Translations under genes and position numbers: made by a program
Notes under the pieces: model-generated
The model's database searches: none
Seen by the model: the letters and a program-made list of their open reading frames with translations, nothing else
Told to the model about the DNA's origin: nothing
Source of the DNA: Candidatus Dojkabacteria bacterium
Lineage (GTDB): Bacteria; Patescibacteriota; Dojkabacteria; GCA-002793355
Direction: 5' to 3'
Assembly (NCBI GenBank): GCA_015489555.1
Contig: WFZN01000026.1
Span: 1 to 8,501 of the forward strand
DNA length: 8,501 bases
Shown here: positions 1-5,201 of the stretch, piece by piece
How the letters are laid out: each line of letters starts with the position of its first letter
Position numbering within the stretch: the first letter of the stretch is position 1

Positions 1-117
1 AAACAAGTATGTGTAGAAGTAATGTAGGTCAATATTAGTAAAATACTCATTTTGTCTATTGAGTACATAATGGCTAAAAATATAAAATTTAGACAGGCCG
101 TTTTGTATATTTAACAT
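1..117 (-). CDS. Possible 5' part of an unknown gene, cut by the window edge
   Basis: An ATG at 117 opens a frame of 39 codons with no stop, running off the left edge. The peptide begins MLNIQNGLSKFYIFSH and is rich in Tyr, Phe and Asn, with no motif I recognise. It lies about 28 nt downstream of the helicase stop on the same strand, so it could be a third gene of that operon. A TATAAA sits 3 nt before the ATG, echoing the -10-to-start spacing of other genes here, but no SD motif is visible. An open frame of this length can arise by chance in AT-rich DNA, so this is tentative. Confidence 0.33.
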   Translation of the reverse strand, partial: MLNIQNGLSKFYIFSHYVLNRQNEYFTNIDLHYFYTYLF

Positions 118-145
118 AAGTTTATAGTAACCAGGGAGTATAAAT

Positions 146-181
146 TTAAAACAAAACTGTCTGCCTTGGTTTTTTCGGCAG
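146..181 (-). terminator. Weak terminator-like hairpin at the 3' end of the helicase gene
   Basis: On the minus strand, CTGCC (181-177) pairs with GGCAG (165-161) across an 11-nt loop. The run ACAGTTTTGTTTTAAATTT follows, overlapping the stop codon. The stem is only 5 bp and lies inside the coding sequence, so it could be chance. If it works, it would separate the repair operon from the possible gene at 1-117. Confidence 0.28.
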
Positions 182-1642
182 GTCTATTGAAATTGTTAGT
201 ACATGTTTTAAGATTTTTTCTATAGTCGATGGGAGAACCACGTTTTTGGGGTAGCCTATCCACAAGAGGGATTTAGCCCGTGATATTGCTACGTAAAACA
301 AGCGCTTTTCCTCTTCGCTGTTTTGATAAGGTTTAAGGTGTACAAATAAAGGGGAGATATCAGGAATTATTACACCATCAAATTCAAGGCCCTTTGAAGC
401 ATGAATTGTAAGAATTTTAAGTGGAGTTGTGTCTGATGCAGCGATATCTTGTTTATAGTGCTTAATTGCCTCGCGCAATTCATTAAGTAAAGTTAGGTTT
501 CCCCCGTTATGAATCTTTCCTATAAAATTGCTCCAGAACGCTTGTATCTCTGGGGCTAGTCCTTTTGTTTTGGGGTTTACGGCTTTGATAACCTCTGATT
601 TTCTTTGGAGTAATGCCTTTTCGACGATATGAGTAAGTTTAGACATGTCTTTTGAGATCCTGGCAATATTTATATGGGGAATGTCGTATTTTTTGAGGTA
701 CTCAGATATCAGATTGGCTTCTTTTAAGGTTCGTGTGAGTACAGCTATGGTGGCTGATGACTCTAGTAAAGTAGTTATATCCAATAGTTCTGGTATAAAT
801 GACTCTTGGTATAGTACTTTGTGGAGGCTATACCCAAATGCGCTAATGAAAGTCCTAAGGTTAGTGTATTGTATACATTTTAGGGTTCCATCTGTTTGGT
901 TTTTAGGATAGAGTTGATACCCAATATAGTTTGATATAAAGGTTACGATTTCGCGGGCGGATCTAAAGTTATGGTTTAAGTTGATAACTTCAAATCGATG
1001 TTTTTTGAGGAAATTCTTGCTTTTTTTAACATCTACCTGTTGGAATGAGTATATTGATTGTTCAAAGTCGCCAGCTGCTATTATTTTAAGTTGTGGCAAG
1101 GCCTTAATAGCTTTTGAGATAAATTGTAGTATCCGTATGTTAACATCCTGAAATTCATCTATTATTAACAGGTTGTAGGTACCCAGTCGTTTAATATATC
1201 CTACGAATTCAAACAAGGCGTCATATTCTAGTAATTGATATGTAAAAACAGGAGGGGTGTGCTCAAGCATTTTGTTTTTTAAAGTCCTGTAGCTTGATAA
1301 AGATGTGGTAACGTTTGATTCATTTTGAATGTCAGATGGAATTTTGTCTAACAAAATGGGGGTTTTGTCGTTAATATCACAGAATGCTTTGTACAATGTG
1401 GAATGGATTGTTTCTACATCTATGTGATCAGTGTTGCCTAATTTTTCTTGGATTGTTTGACTTATCTTAACGTTATATGTCCAGAAAAGTATCCTGTGTT
1501 CTTTATGCCGATTTTTGATTCTCTCTAGTAAAACCGTAGTCTTACCACTACCTGCTGGGGCGTTTAGAAAGATGTAAGGAGCCTTAAGGTTTATAAATTC
1601 TAGTTGTTGCTCTGTGAGCTTTAAGGTCTGGGAGGAAGACAT
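146..1642 (-). CDS. Compact UvrD/Rep-type SF1A DNA helicase
   Basis: ATP-dependent DNA helicase, expected to translocate 3'-5' on single-stranded DNA. All core motifs are present in order: Q-motif glutamines (Q12/Q13), Walker A (A28-T36, GSGKTT), motif Ia region (TYN, 55-57), TIHSTLYKAF (78-87), motif II DEFQD (162-166), motif III GDFEQSIYSF (191-200), motif IV NFRS (225-228), motif V HASKGLEFD (414-422) and motif VI YVAISRAK (450-457). At 498 aa it is well short of the roughly 650-750 aa of UvrD/PcrA, so the 1B/2B accessory subdomains must be reduced. No nuclease domain is seen. The start lies 2 nt after the EndoQ-like stop, implying co-transcription and perhaps coupled translation; TAAGG abuts the ATG, too close to be a normal SD. 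The protein ends in QTVLF, a possible beta-clamp peptide. Family is certain; the role in EndoQ-initiated repair is inferred from the pairing. Confidence 0.93.
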   Translation of the reverse strand: MSSSQTLKLTEQQLEFINLKAPYIFLNAPAGSGKTTVLLERIKNRHKEHRILFWTYNVKISQTIQEKLGNTDHIDVETIHSTLYKAFCDINDKTPILLDKIPSDIQNESNVTTSLSSYRTLKNKMLEHTPPVFTYQLLEYDALFEFVGYIKRLGTYNLLIIDEFQDVNIRILQFISKAIKALPQLKIIAAGDFEQSIYSFQQVDVKKSKNFLKKHRFEVINLNHNFRSAREIVTFISNYIGYQLYPKNQTDGTLKCIQYTNLRTFISAFGYSLHKVLYQESFIPELLDITTLLESSATIAVLTRTLKEANLISEYLKKYDIPHINIARISKDMSKLTHIVEKALLQRKSEVIKAVNPKTKGLAPEIQAFWSNFIGKIHNGGNLTLLNELREAIKHYKQDIAASDTTPLKILTIHASKGLEFDGVIIPDISPLFVHLKPYQNSEEEKRLFYVAISRAKSLLWIGYPKNVVLPSTIEKILKHVLTISIDLPKKPRQTVLF

Positions 1643-1644
1643 CC

Positions 1645-2979
1645 TTAAAATAGGCTCATTTGATTGGTTTCTGTACTTTCAAGTTCTGTAAAATCAATTT
1701 TAACTACTCCGTATTCTCCGTCGTATCCTGGAGTAACTCTTATCTTGCCTTTTCTAAAAAGCAGTAGGGCATTGGCTATTTGGGGATCATATTTTTGGAT
1801 TGATTCCAAGTGAACCCTATACAATATGTCAATTTCAGAGCCAAATTTTTCAACAAGTTCCATGTAAGTTCGCCGTACACGTTTACTTGTGCGGGAAGTC
1901 TTAAGAAGAGTTGCGAGTATATCATCTAGGGGTACTAGATAAACCGATTTAAATCGTTCTAACAATTTAGTATTTGGGGAGGTGTTACTTTGAGCAAGTT
2001 CAATTACTCTATGCAAGACGCCTATAGTTAGTGGTTTATTGCATTTTGGACATTTGTTTTGTAGTTTTTGACCCTCTATGGGGTGTAGAGAGATTTTGCA
2101 GTTTCGGTGTCCGTCGTAATGGTACTTCCCTTCCTGTGGATAAAATTCTAAAGTGCCGTAGAGGTTTTCTCCAGTTTTAAAAGAGGATATGAGGTCATTG
2201 TAGTCTTTAACGCTAGTATGAATGTTTGCTTCTCGTCCGATGCGTTCAAGGGAGTGTGCGTCTGAGTTGGATGTCAGAATATAATCGTCAAGGTCAGGTA
2301 CTAATCTGTTCATATATGGATCAGAAGACAACCCTGTTTCTAGGGTAGTAATATATTCAGACATATCTTCAAAAGCATCTGTAATTTTGTCAAAGCCCGA
2401 TTTGGAGCCAAAGAGGCTAAAATGGGGCGTCCATATATGAGCTGGTATTATTAGTATTTTCTGGTCTATTTCAAGGGCCATCTCTGTAATATCCCGAGCA
2501 GTTATACCAAATATTGGGCGTCCATCTGCACTGATATTAGAGAACTGGGCTAGCTTGTTCGCTAGTTTTTTGGCACTTTCAAGAGTGGGAAAAACAAATA
2601 CTATGTGAATCCTGCGTAGTCTACCTTTCGCCTTATAGATATGACTTGTCTCTACTGTAGGTACAAAGTATACTTTGTGATGAAGATGGGAAGGTAATTC
2701 TTTTAAAACGGCCTTTTGGACAGAAGATTTTATCTGGTAGAAGCCCGTATTGTTGTCATAAGTTGTGTGTTCCTTTATCTCTTCCCACCATTTGGGATGT
2801 AGGGCGTCTCCTGTACCGAGTATGTTAATTCCTTTGATAAGGCTCCATTTAAAAAGATTGGGCATGGTTATGTATTTGCTTGTAGCTCGTGCAAATCTTG
2901 AGTGTATATGCAAGTCAGATATGACGGAGTTCTCGGGTAACTTGGTTGTTGAAAAATGGTTTGTGTATTTTATGTCCAT
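1645..2979 (-). CDS. Endonuclease Q-like PHP-domain DNA repair nuclease
   Basis: EndoQ enzymes, characterised in Thermococcales archaea, cut DNA 5' to deaminated bases (uracil, hypoxanthine, xanthine) and abasic sites. The N-terminal PHP metal site is visible: DLHIH (D22, H24, H26), GTGD (D58) with H61, E110, H181, H186 in TPHFSLFG, E214, and SNSDAH (D240, H242). A zinc-binding module follows, C294-x4-H299-x10-C310-x2-C313, then GVLHRVIELA. The C-terminal IRVTPGYDGEYG is typical of this family, which databases sometimes call 'DNA helicase UvrD'. The 444 aa are near full length. The frame stays open to 3096, but that extension is antisense to the tRNA, so I chose the ATG at 2979. The protein ends QMSLF, a canonical-looking beta-clamp peptide; archaeal EndoQ is known to work with PCNA. 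The helicase gene follows after 2 nt. Bacterial EndoQ is uncommon and activity is inferred. Confidence 0.88.
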   Translation of the reverse strand: MDIKYTNHFSTTKLPENSVISDLHIHSRFARATSKYITMPNLFKWSLIKGINILGTGDALHPKWWEEIKEHTTYDNNTGFYQIKSSVQKAVLKELPSHLHHKVYFVPTVETSHIYKAKGRLRRIHIVFVFPTLESAKKLANKLAQFSNISADGRPIFGITARDITEMALEIDQKILIIPAHIWTPHFSLFGSKSGFDKITDAFEDMSEYITTLETGLSSDPYMNRLVPDLDDYILTSNSDAHSLERIGREANIHTSVKDYNDLISSFKTGENLYGTLEFYPQEGKYHYDGHRNCKISLHPIEGQKLQNKCPKCNKPLTIGVLHRVIELAQSNTSPNTKLLERFKSVYLVPLDDILATLLKTSRTSKRVRRTYMELVEKFGSEIDILYRVHLESIQKYDPQIANALLLFRKGKIRVTPGYDGEYGVVKIDFTELESTETNQMSLF

Positions 2980-2984
2980 ATAGT

Positions 2985-2990
2985 ATTGTA
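2985..2990 (-). promoter_or_regulatory. Candidate -10 box for the EndoQ-helicase operon
   Basis: Minus-strand TACAAT (5/6 to TATAAT) lies 5 nt before the ATG at 2979, so transcription would begin at or next to the start codon. The best -35 options 16-17 bp upstream match only about 3 of 6 positions. An alternative -10, TATACA at 2997-2992, is also possible. The promoter must lie close to the tRNA, which begins 36 nt upstream of the start. Confidence 0.4.
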
Positions 2991-2993
2991 ATG

Positions 2994-2999
2994 TATAAT
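2994..2999 (+). promoter_or_regulatory. Candidate -10 box for tRNA-Gln
   Basis: A perfect TATAAT lies 15 nt before the tRNA 5' end, predicting a short leader of about 8-9 nt. No good -35 hexamer sits 16-18 bp upstream; that position falls inside the divergent EndoQ gene start. Confidence 0.5.
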
Positions 3000-3014
3000 T
3001 AGACAATTCTAATT
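2997..3014. repeat. Perfect 7-bp inverted repeat in the divergent promoter region
   Basis: AATTAGA (2997-3003) and TCTAATT (3008-3014) are exact inverted repeats around CAAT. The element overlaps the tRNA -10 box and abuts the tRNA 5' end, between two divergent transcription units. It could be an operator or a leader hairpin. AT-rich sequence makes chance occurrence plausible. Confidence 0.4.
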
Positions 3015-3085
3015 TGCGGGGTAGTTTAATGGTAGAACGACGGGTTCTGGCCCCGTTGGTCCAGGTTCGAGTCCTGGCCCCGCAG
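3015..3085 (+). tRNA. tRNA-Gln, anticodon CTG (reads CAG)
   Basis: A full cloverleaf can be folded by eye. The acceptor TGCGGGG (3015-3021) pairs with CCCCGCA (3078-3084), leaving discriminator G at 3085. The D-stem is GTTT/GAAC (3024-3027, 3035-3038, one G-T pair) with loop AATGGTA. The anticodon stem ACGGG/CCCGT (3040-3044, 3052-3056) encloses TTCTGGC, with anticodon CTG at 3047-3049. The variable loop is TGGT. The T-stem CCAGG/CCTGG encloses TTCGAGT. The U1-A72 pair and G73 are also found in E. coli tRNA-Gln. CCA is not encoded, so it must be added enzymatically. It may be co-transcribed with the CYTH gene that follows. Confidence 0.95.
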
Positions 3086-3115
3086 GTTATTATCATTAAT
3101 CTGGTATGAGTATTT

Positions 3116-3708
3116 ATGTAGTATAAAGAGATCGAGGTTCAGTTTTTAGGTATAGATAAGAACGATATTATAAAGAAACTTAAAGATCCGGGGGCGGTAC
3201 AGGTGGGGCTAGGGGTTCTTTTGCGAAGGTACACATTCTTGATTCCATCAGGCACAAAGGATGAGTTTGTGAGAGTAAGAGATGAAGGAGATGGCCGAGT
3301 AACCATGACCTATAGGAATTATGTAAACAGAGGGCCTGATGGAATCACTGAAATCGAATTGGAGGTAAACGATTTTAAACAAGCTAAAAATTTTTATTGG
3401 CTTTAGGTCTGAGGCAGAAAGCCTACCAAGAATCTAAACGTTTGTCTTTTAGATTAAAAGATATAAAGTTTGACATTAGTACATGGCCTGGGCTTGATCC
3501 GTTTTTAGAAATTGAGGCTCCTTCCTTGCAACAATTAAAGTATTACGTAAATTTGTTAGGATTGGATTGGAACAAGGCAATTTTTGGTGGAGTTTCAGAA
3601 ATATATGCGCGAGTATACAAAGTTACAGAGCACTGGGTAAATTATGAATGTAAGGTGTTAAGATTTGACGATTTGCCTCCTGAATTATCTGATGGTAATA
3701 AAAGATGA
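3116..3708 (+). pseudogene. Broken or recoded CYTH-domain gene (class IV adenylate cyclase/triphosphatase family)
   Basis: CYTH proteins are small beta-tunnel enzymes that use triphosphate substrates with divalent metals; substrates vary (ATP, thiamine triphosphate, polyphosphate). Three conceptual pieces are seen. Frame A (3122-3391) begins YKEIEVQFLGID, carrying the N-terminal ExExK-like motif as EIEVQ, then LLRRYTF and FVRVRDEGDG. Frame B (to TGA at 3706-3708) carries LGLRQKAYQESKRLSFRL, FDISTWPGLDPFLEIEAPS and LGLDWNKAIFGG. The pieces join by a -1 shift at A_AAT_TTT (3388-3394), giving the family-like AKNFLLALGLRQ. Upstream, frame A reads ATG (3116) then TAG (3119). CAG there would give M-Q-YKEIEVQF. 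Another ATG at 3106 is in frame B and would need a +1 shift. The GTG at 3203 would lose the ExExK motif. About 195 codons otherwise lack stops, so the lesions are recent, programmed, or sequence errors. Family call is strong; functional status is uncertain. Confidence 0.75.
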
Positions 3709-3710
3709 GC

Positions 3711-3739
3711 TTGTCAAATAAGTAGGTATGAATTATAAT
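3711..3739 (+). promoter_or_regulatory. Strong promoter for the bS21 gene
   Basis: TTGTCA (3711-3716, 5/6 to consensus), a 17-bp spacer, then a perfect TATAAT (3734-3739). Only 5 nt separate the -10 box from the ATG at 3745, so the transcript should begin at or within a base or two of the start codon, i.e. a leaderless mRNA. The -35 starts 2 nt after the CYTH stop. Confidence 0.8.
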
Positions 3740-3744
3740 CGCAA

Positions 3745-3981
3745 ATGGCAGTTGTAATTGCTCACAAAAACGAGTCTATAACAAGCTTGTTGTTAAGATT
3801 TCAGCAACAGGTGCTAAAAGAAGGAGTTATAAAGGAGCTTATAGAGCAAAGATATCACATAAGCAGACGCGCTAAGATTCGAAAACGTAGAGTAGATTAT
3901 TATCGTTTGTTGAAGCGTGCCAAGCGCAGAGCGCGTAAAAAGGTTCGTATCAGAGTCAGTGTTAAACCTAAGGTGTTGTAA
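3745..3981 (+). CDS. rpsU: Small ribosomal subunit protein bS21
   Basis: bS21 binds near the 3' end of 16S rRNA on the 30S platform, close to the anti-Shine-Dalgarno region. The 78-aa product has the typical start KNESITSLLLRFQQQV, then GVIKELIEQRYHISRRAKIRKR, and a strongly basic Arg/Lys-rich tail. The length is slightly above the usual 58-71 aa. It is a single-gene unit: its own promoter lies immediately upstream, the neighbour on the 3' side is convergent, and a GC-rich hairpin lies about 130 nt past the stop. No SD motif precedes the ATG. Confidence 0.93.
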   Translation: MAVVIAHKNESITSLLLRFQQQVLKEGVIKELIEQRYHISRRAKIRKRRVDYYRLLKRAKRRARKKVRIRVSVKPKVL

Positions 3982-4111
3982 ACTCTTTAACGGATTTGTC
4001 CAGCTTGTTCATGCTGTATTGTCGTTTAGTTTGTTAATACACTCGTTGTGTGATACTCTTAAATTGTGTTCTTCGTTCAAGGGCTGACGATTAGTTACTT
4101 AAAACGTTATA

Positions 4112-4147
4112 GTGGGGGGGCGCGGGGCTTTACCCCGCGCCCCCCAC
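4112..4147. terminator. Very GC-rich hairpin between convergent genes
   Basis: GT-G7-CGCGGGG (4112-4127) pairs with CCCCGCG-C6-AC (4133-4147) around the loop CTTTA. The stem is 15 bp with one bulged G, and 14 of the 15 pairs are G-C. It lies between the bS21 3' end and the SurA-like 3' end, so it could stop transcription from both sides. Neither strand has a classic T-tract directly after it: the plus strand continues ACCAGTAATAATAAG. It may instead be an RNA 3'-end stabiliser or a genome-dispersed repeat. Confidence 0.6.
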
Positions 4148-4158
4148 CAGTAATAATA

Positions 4159-4190
4159 AGGCGGGTACACGTGATATGTAGGTGTCGCCT
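4159..4190 (-). terminator. Bulged hairpin at the 3' end of the SurA-like gene
   Basis: AGGCG+ACAC (4159-4163, 4167-4170) pairs with GTGT+CGCCT (4182-4190), with GGT bulged at 4164-4166 and an 11-nt loop. On the minus strand the stem overlaps the TAG stop and is followed by TATTATTACT, a loosely T-rich tail. It could be the intrinsic terminator of that gene, backed up by the GC-rich hairpin just beyond. Confidence 0.4.
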
Positions 4191-5022
4191 ATTTGGTTAG
4201 TCTAAGATCATGCCTGCTTATTATAGGGGCTCTTAAGTTCGTCTCTAGTACCTTGTTTATTACGATGGGTAAGAAGTAGTTTATTCCGCTTCCAAGGCGG
4301 TACTCAAAAGAAGATTGAGAAGTAAGAGTTACCATATTGTATTCTTTTAATTTGCCTTCAAACCATTGCGATTGAGCTTCAAATCGTTTTTGATTAATTA
4401 ATAGTTCCCTAATTTGGTCTTTTACTTCTTCCAGCTTTTTGTTTGTGAAGAACAATTCCTTGTTCTGTTCATAGTATTTCTTTATTTCTTCTTCGGTGGG
4501 TGAGTAATTGATCTGTACCAACTTGTTAAGGTAGAGTGCATATACCACCTTTTCTTTAAATTCTTCTACTGTTAGGCCACTTTGAAGAGCTAGAGATTCT
4601 AGGGTTACCTCTTTTAGACCAGTGATTTCTTTTAGGAATTGAGTTATATCTTGGTCAGTGACTTTAATACCCTCTTTTTTGGCCTCTTTTGTAATTATTT
4701 GCTCTGCAGATAATTGTTTAATTAACAAAGCAGGGGTGGTAGGCTCTTGAGATTTGAGGAACCTCTCTGTTAACTGTTCCTTTGAAATGATTATCCCTCT
4801 TGGGCTGTATGCTACAACCTTTCTATAAAATATGTATTGAATAGTAAGGTCTCCTATTAATATTATTAATATAGCAGCTAGTATCCTTAGAGCTTTTGTT
4901 GGAAGTTTAAATGTAAATCGCTTACTAGACACTTTTTTAACAAAAGAGCGCAAGTAGCGTTTAATGTTTTTACTCGAGCTTGGCCCTTTAAGTTGGTTTG
5001 ATTTTCCATTTTTCTGTGGCAT
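4189..5022 (-). CDS. Membrane-anchored SurA/PrsA-like chaperone lacking the PPIase domain
   Basis: Likely an extracytoplasmic foldase-type chaperone. The 277 aa begin with about 44 basic, Ser/Lys-rich residues, probably cytoplasmic, then one membrane segment (about 45-67, ALRILAAILIILIGDLTIQY). The outer part (about 95-228) has the helical SurA N-terminal pattern: LLIKQLSAEQIITKEAKKEG, VTDQDITQFL, LQSGLTVEEFKEKV, SPTEEEIKKYYEQNKELF, then directly KLEEVKDQIRELLINQKR and W220FEGKLKEY. In PrsA or SurA a parvulin domain of about 90 aa would sit between the last two blocks; here roughly five residues do. The tail (231-277) is not recognised. The start has no SD motif. The gene has its own promoter region and is probably a single-gene unit. 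A chaperone role is inferred; no catalytic residues are expected. Confidence 0.75.
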   Translation of the reverse strand: MPQKNGKSNQLKGPSSSKNIKRYLRSFVKKVSSKRFTFKLPTKALRILAAILIILIGDLTIQYIFYRKVVAYSPRGIIISKEQLTERFLKSQEPTTPALLIKQLSAEQIITKEAKKEGIKVTDQDITQFLKEITGLKEVTLESLALQSGLTVEEFKEKVVYALYLNKLVQINYSPTEEEIKKYYEQNKELFFTNKKLEEVKDQIRELLINQKRFEAQSQWFEGKLKEYNMVTLTSQSSFEYRLGSGINYFLPIVINKVLETNLRAPIISRHDLRLTK

Positions 5023-5055
5023 CTGCTAACAGTTCTATTATCTTAATTATTCAGT

Positions 5056-5084
5056 ACTATACCATAAAACTTGTTACACTTTAA
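5056..5084 (-). promoter_or_regulatory. Candidate promoter for the SurA-like gene
   Basis: On the minus strand TTAAAG (5084-5079; 3/6), a 17-bp spacer, then TATAGT (5061-5056; 5/6), would give a leader of roughly 27 nt without an SD motif. A second -10-like GATAAT at 5042-5037 would give a leader of under 10 nt but lacks a good -35. The rest of 5023-5201 holds no gene I can support. Confidence 0.45.
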
Positions 5085-5201
5085 GGGGCCAGGACAGATG
5101 ATAATTGTTAATATTCATATAGTTTAAGTGCACGTTTTCATATATGCAGCCAATCTATTTAGGTCAGCAATGGTTATTGTGATTTCTCCTTTTTAAGAGA
5201 T

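Noticed and set aside
44..65. Inverted repeat TACTCA...TGAGTA near the left edge
   Set aside because: A 6-bp stem with a 10-nt loop in AT-rich DNA and no T-tract; expected by chance.
2980..3096. Upstream extension of the EndoQ reading frame to an ATG at 3096
   Set aside because: The extra 39 codons run antisense through the tRNA gene and give an unlike Arg/Thr-rich peptide; EndoQ homology begins after the ATG at 2979.
3203..3406. Separate small protein starting at GTG 3203
   Set aside because: Its frame continues upstream with the conserved CYTH start (EIEVQF), and the downstream frame completes the domain, so it is a piece of a broken gene.
5160..5200. Minus-strand AAAAAGGAG sequence with a 6-bp stem (TCTCTT/AGGAGA), just after the M23 stop
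   Set aside because: It looks like an SD site, but no ATG, GTG or TTG opens a meaningful frame at suitable spacing; the in-frame peptide would be under 25 aa. The stem has no T-tract after it.
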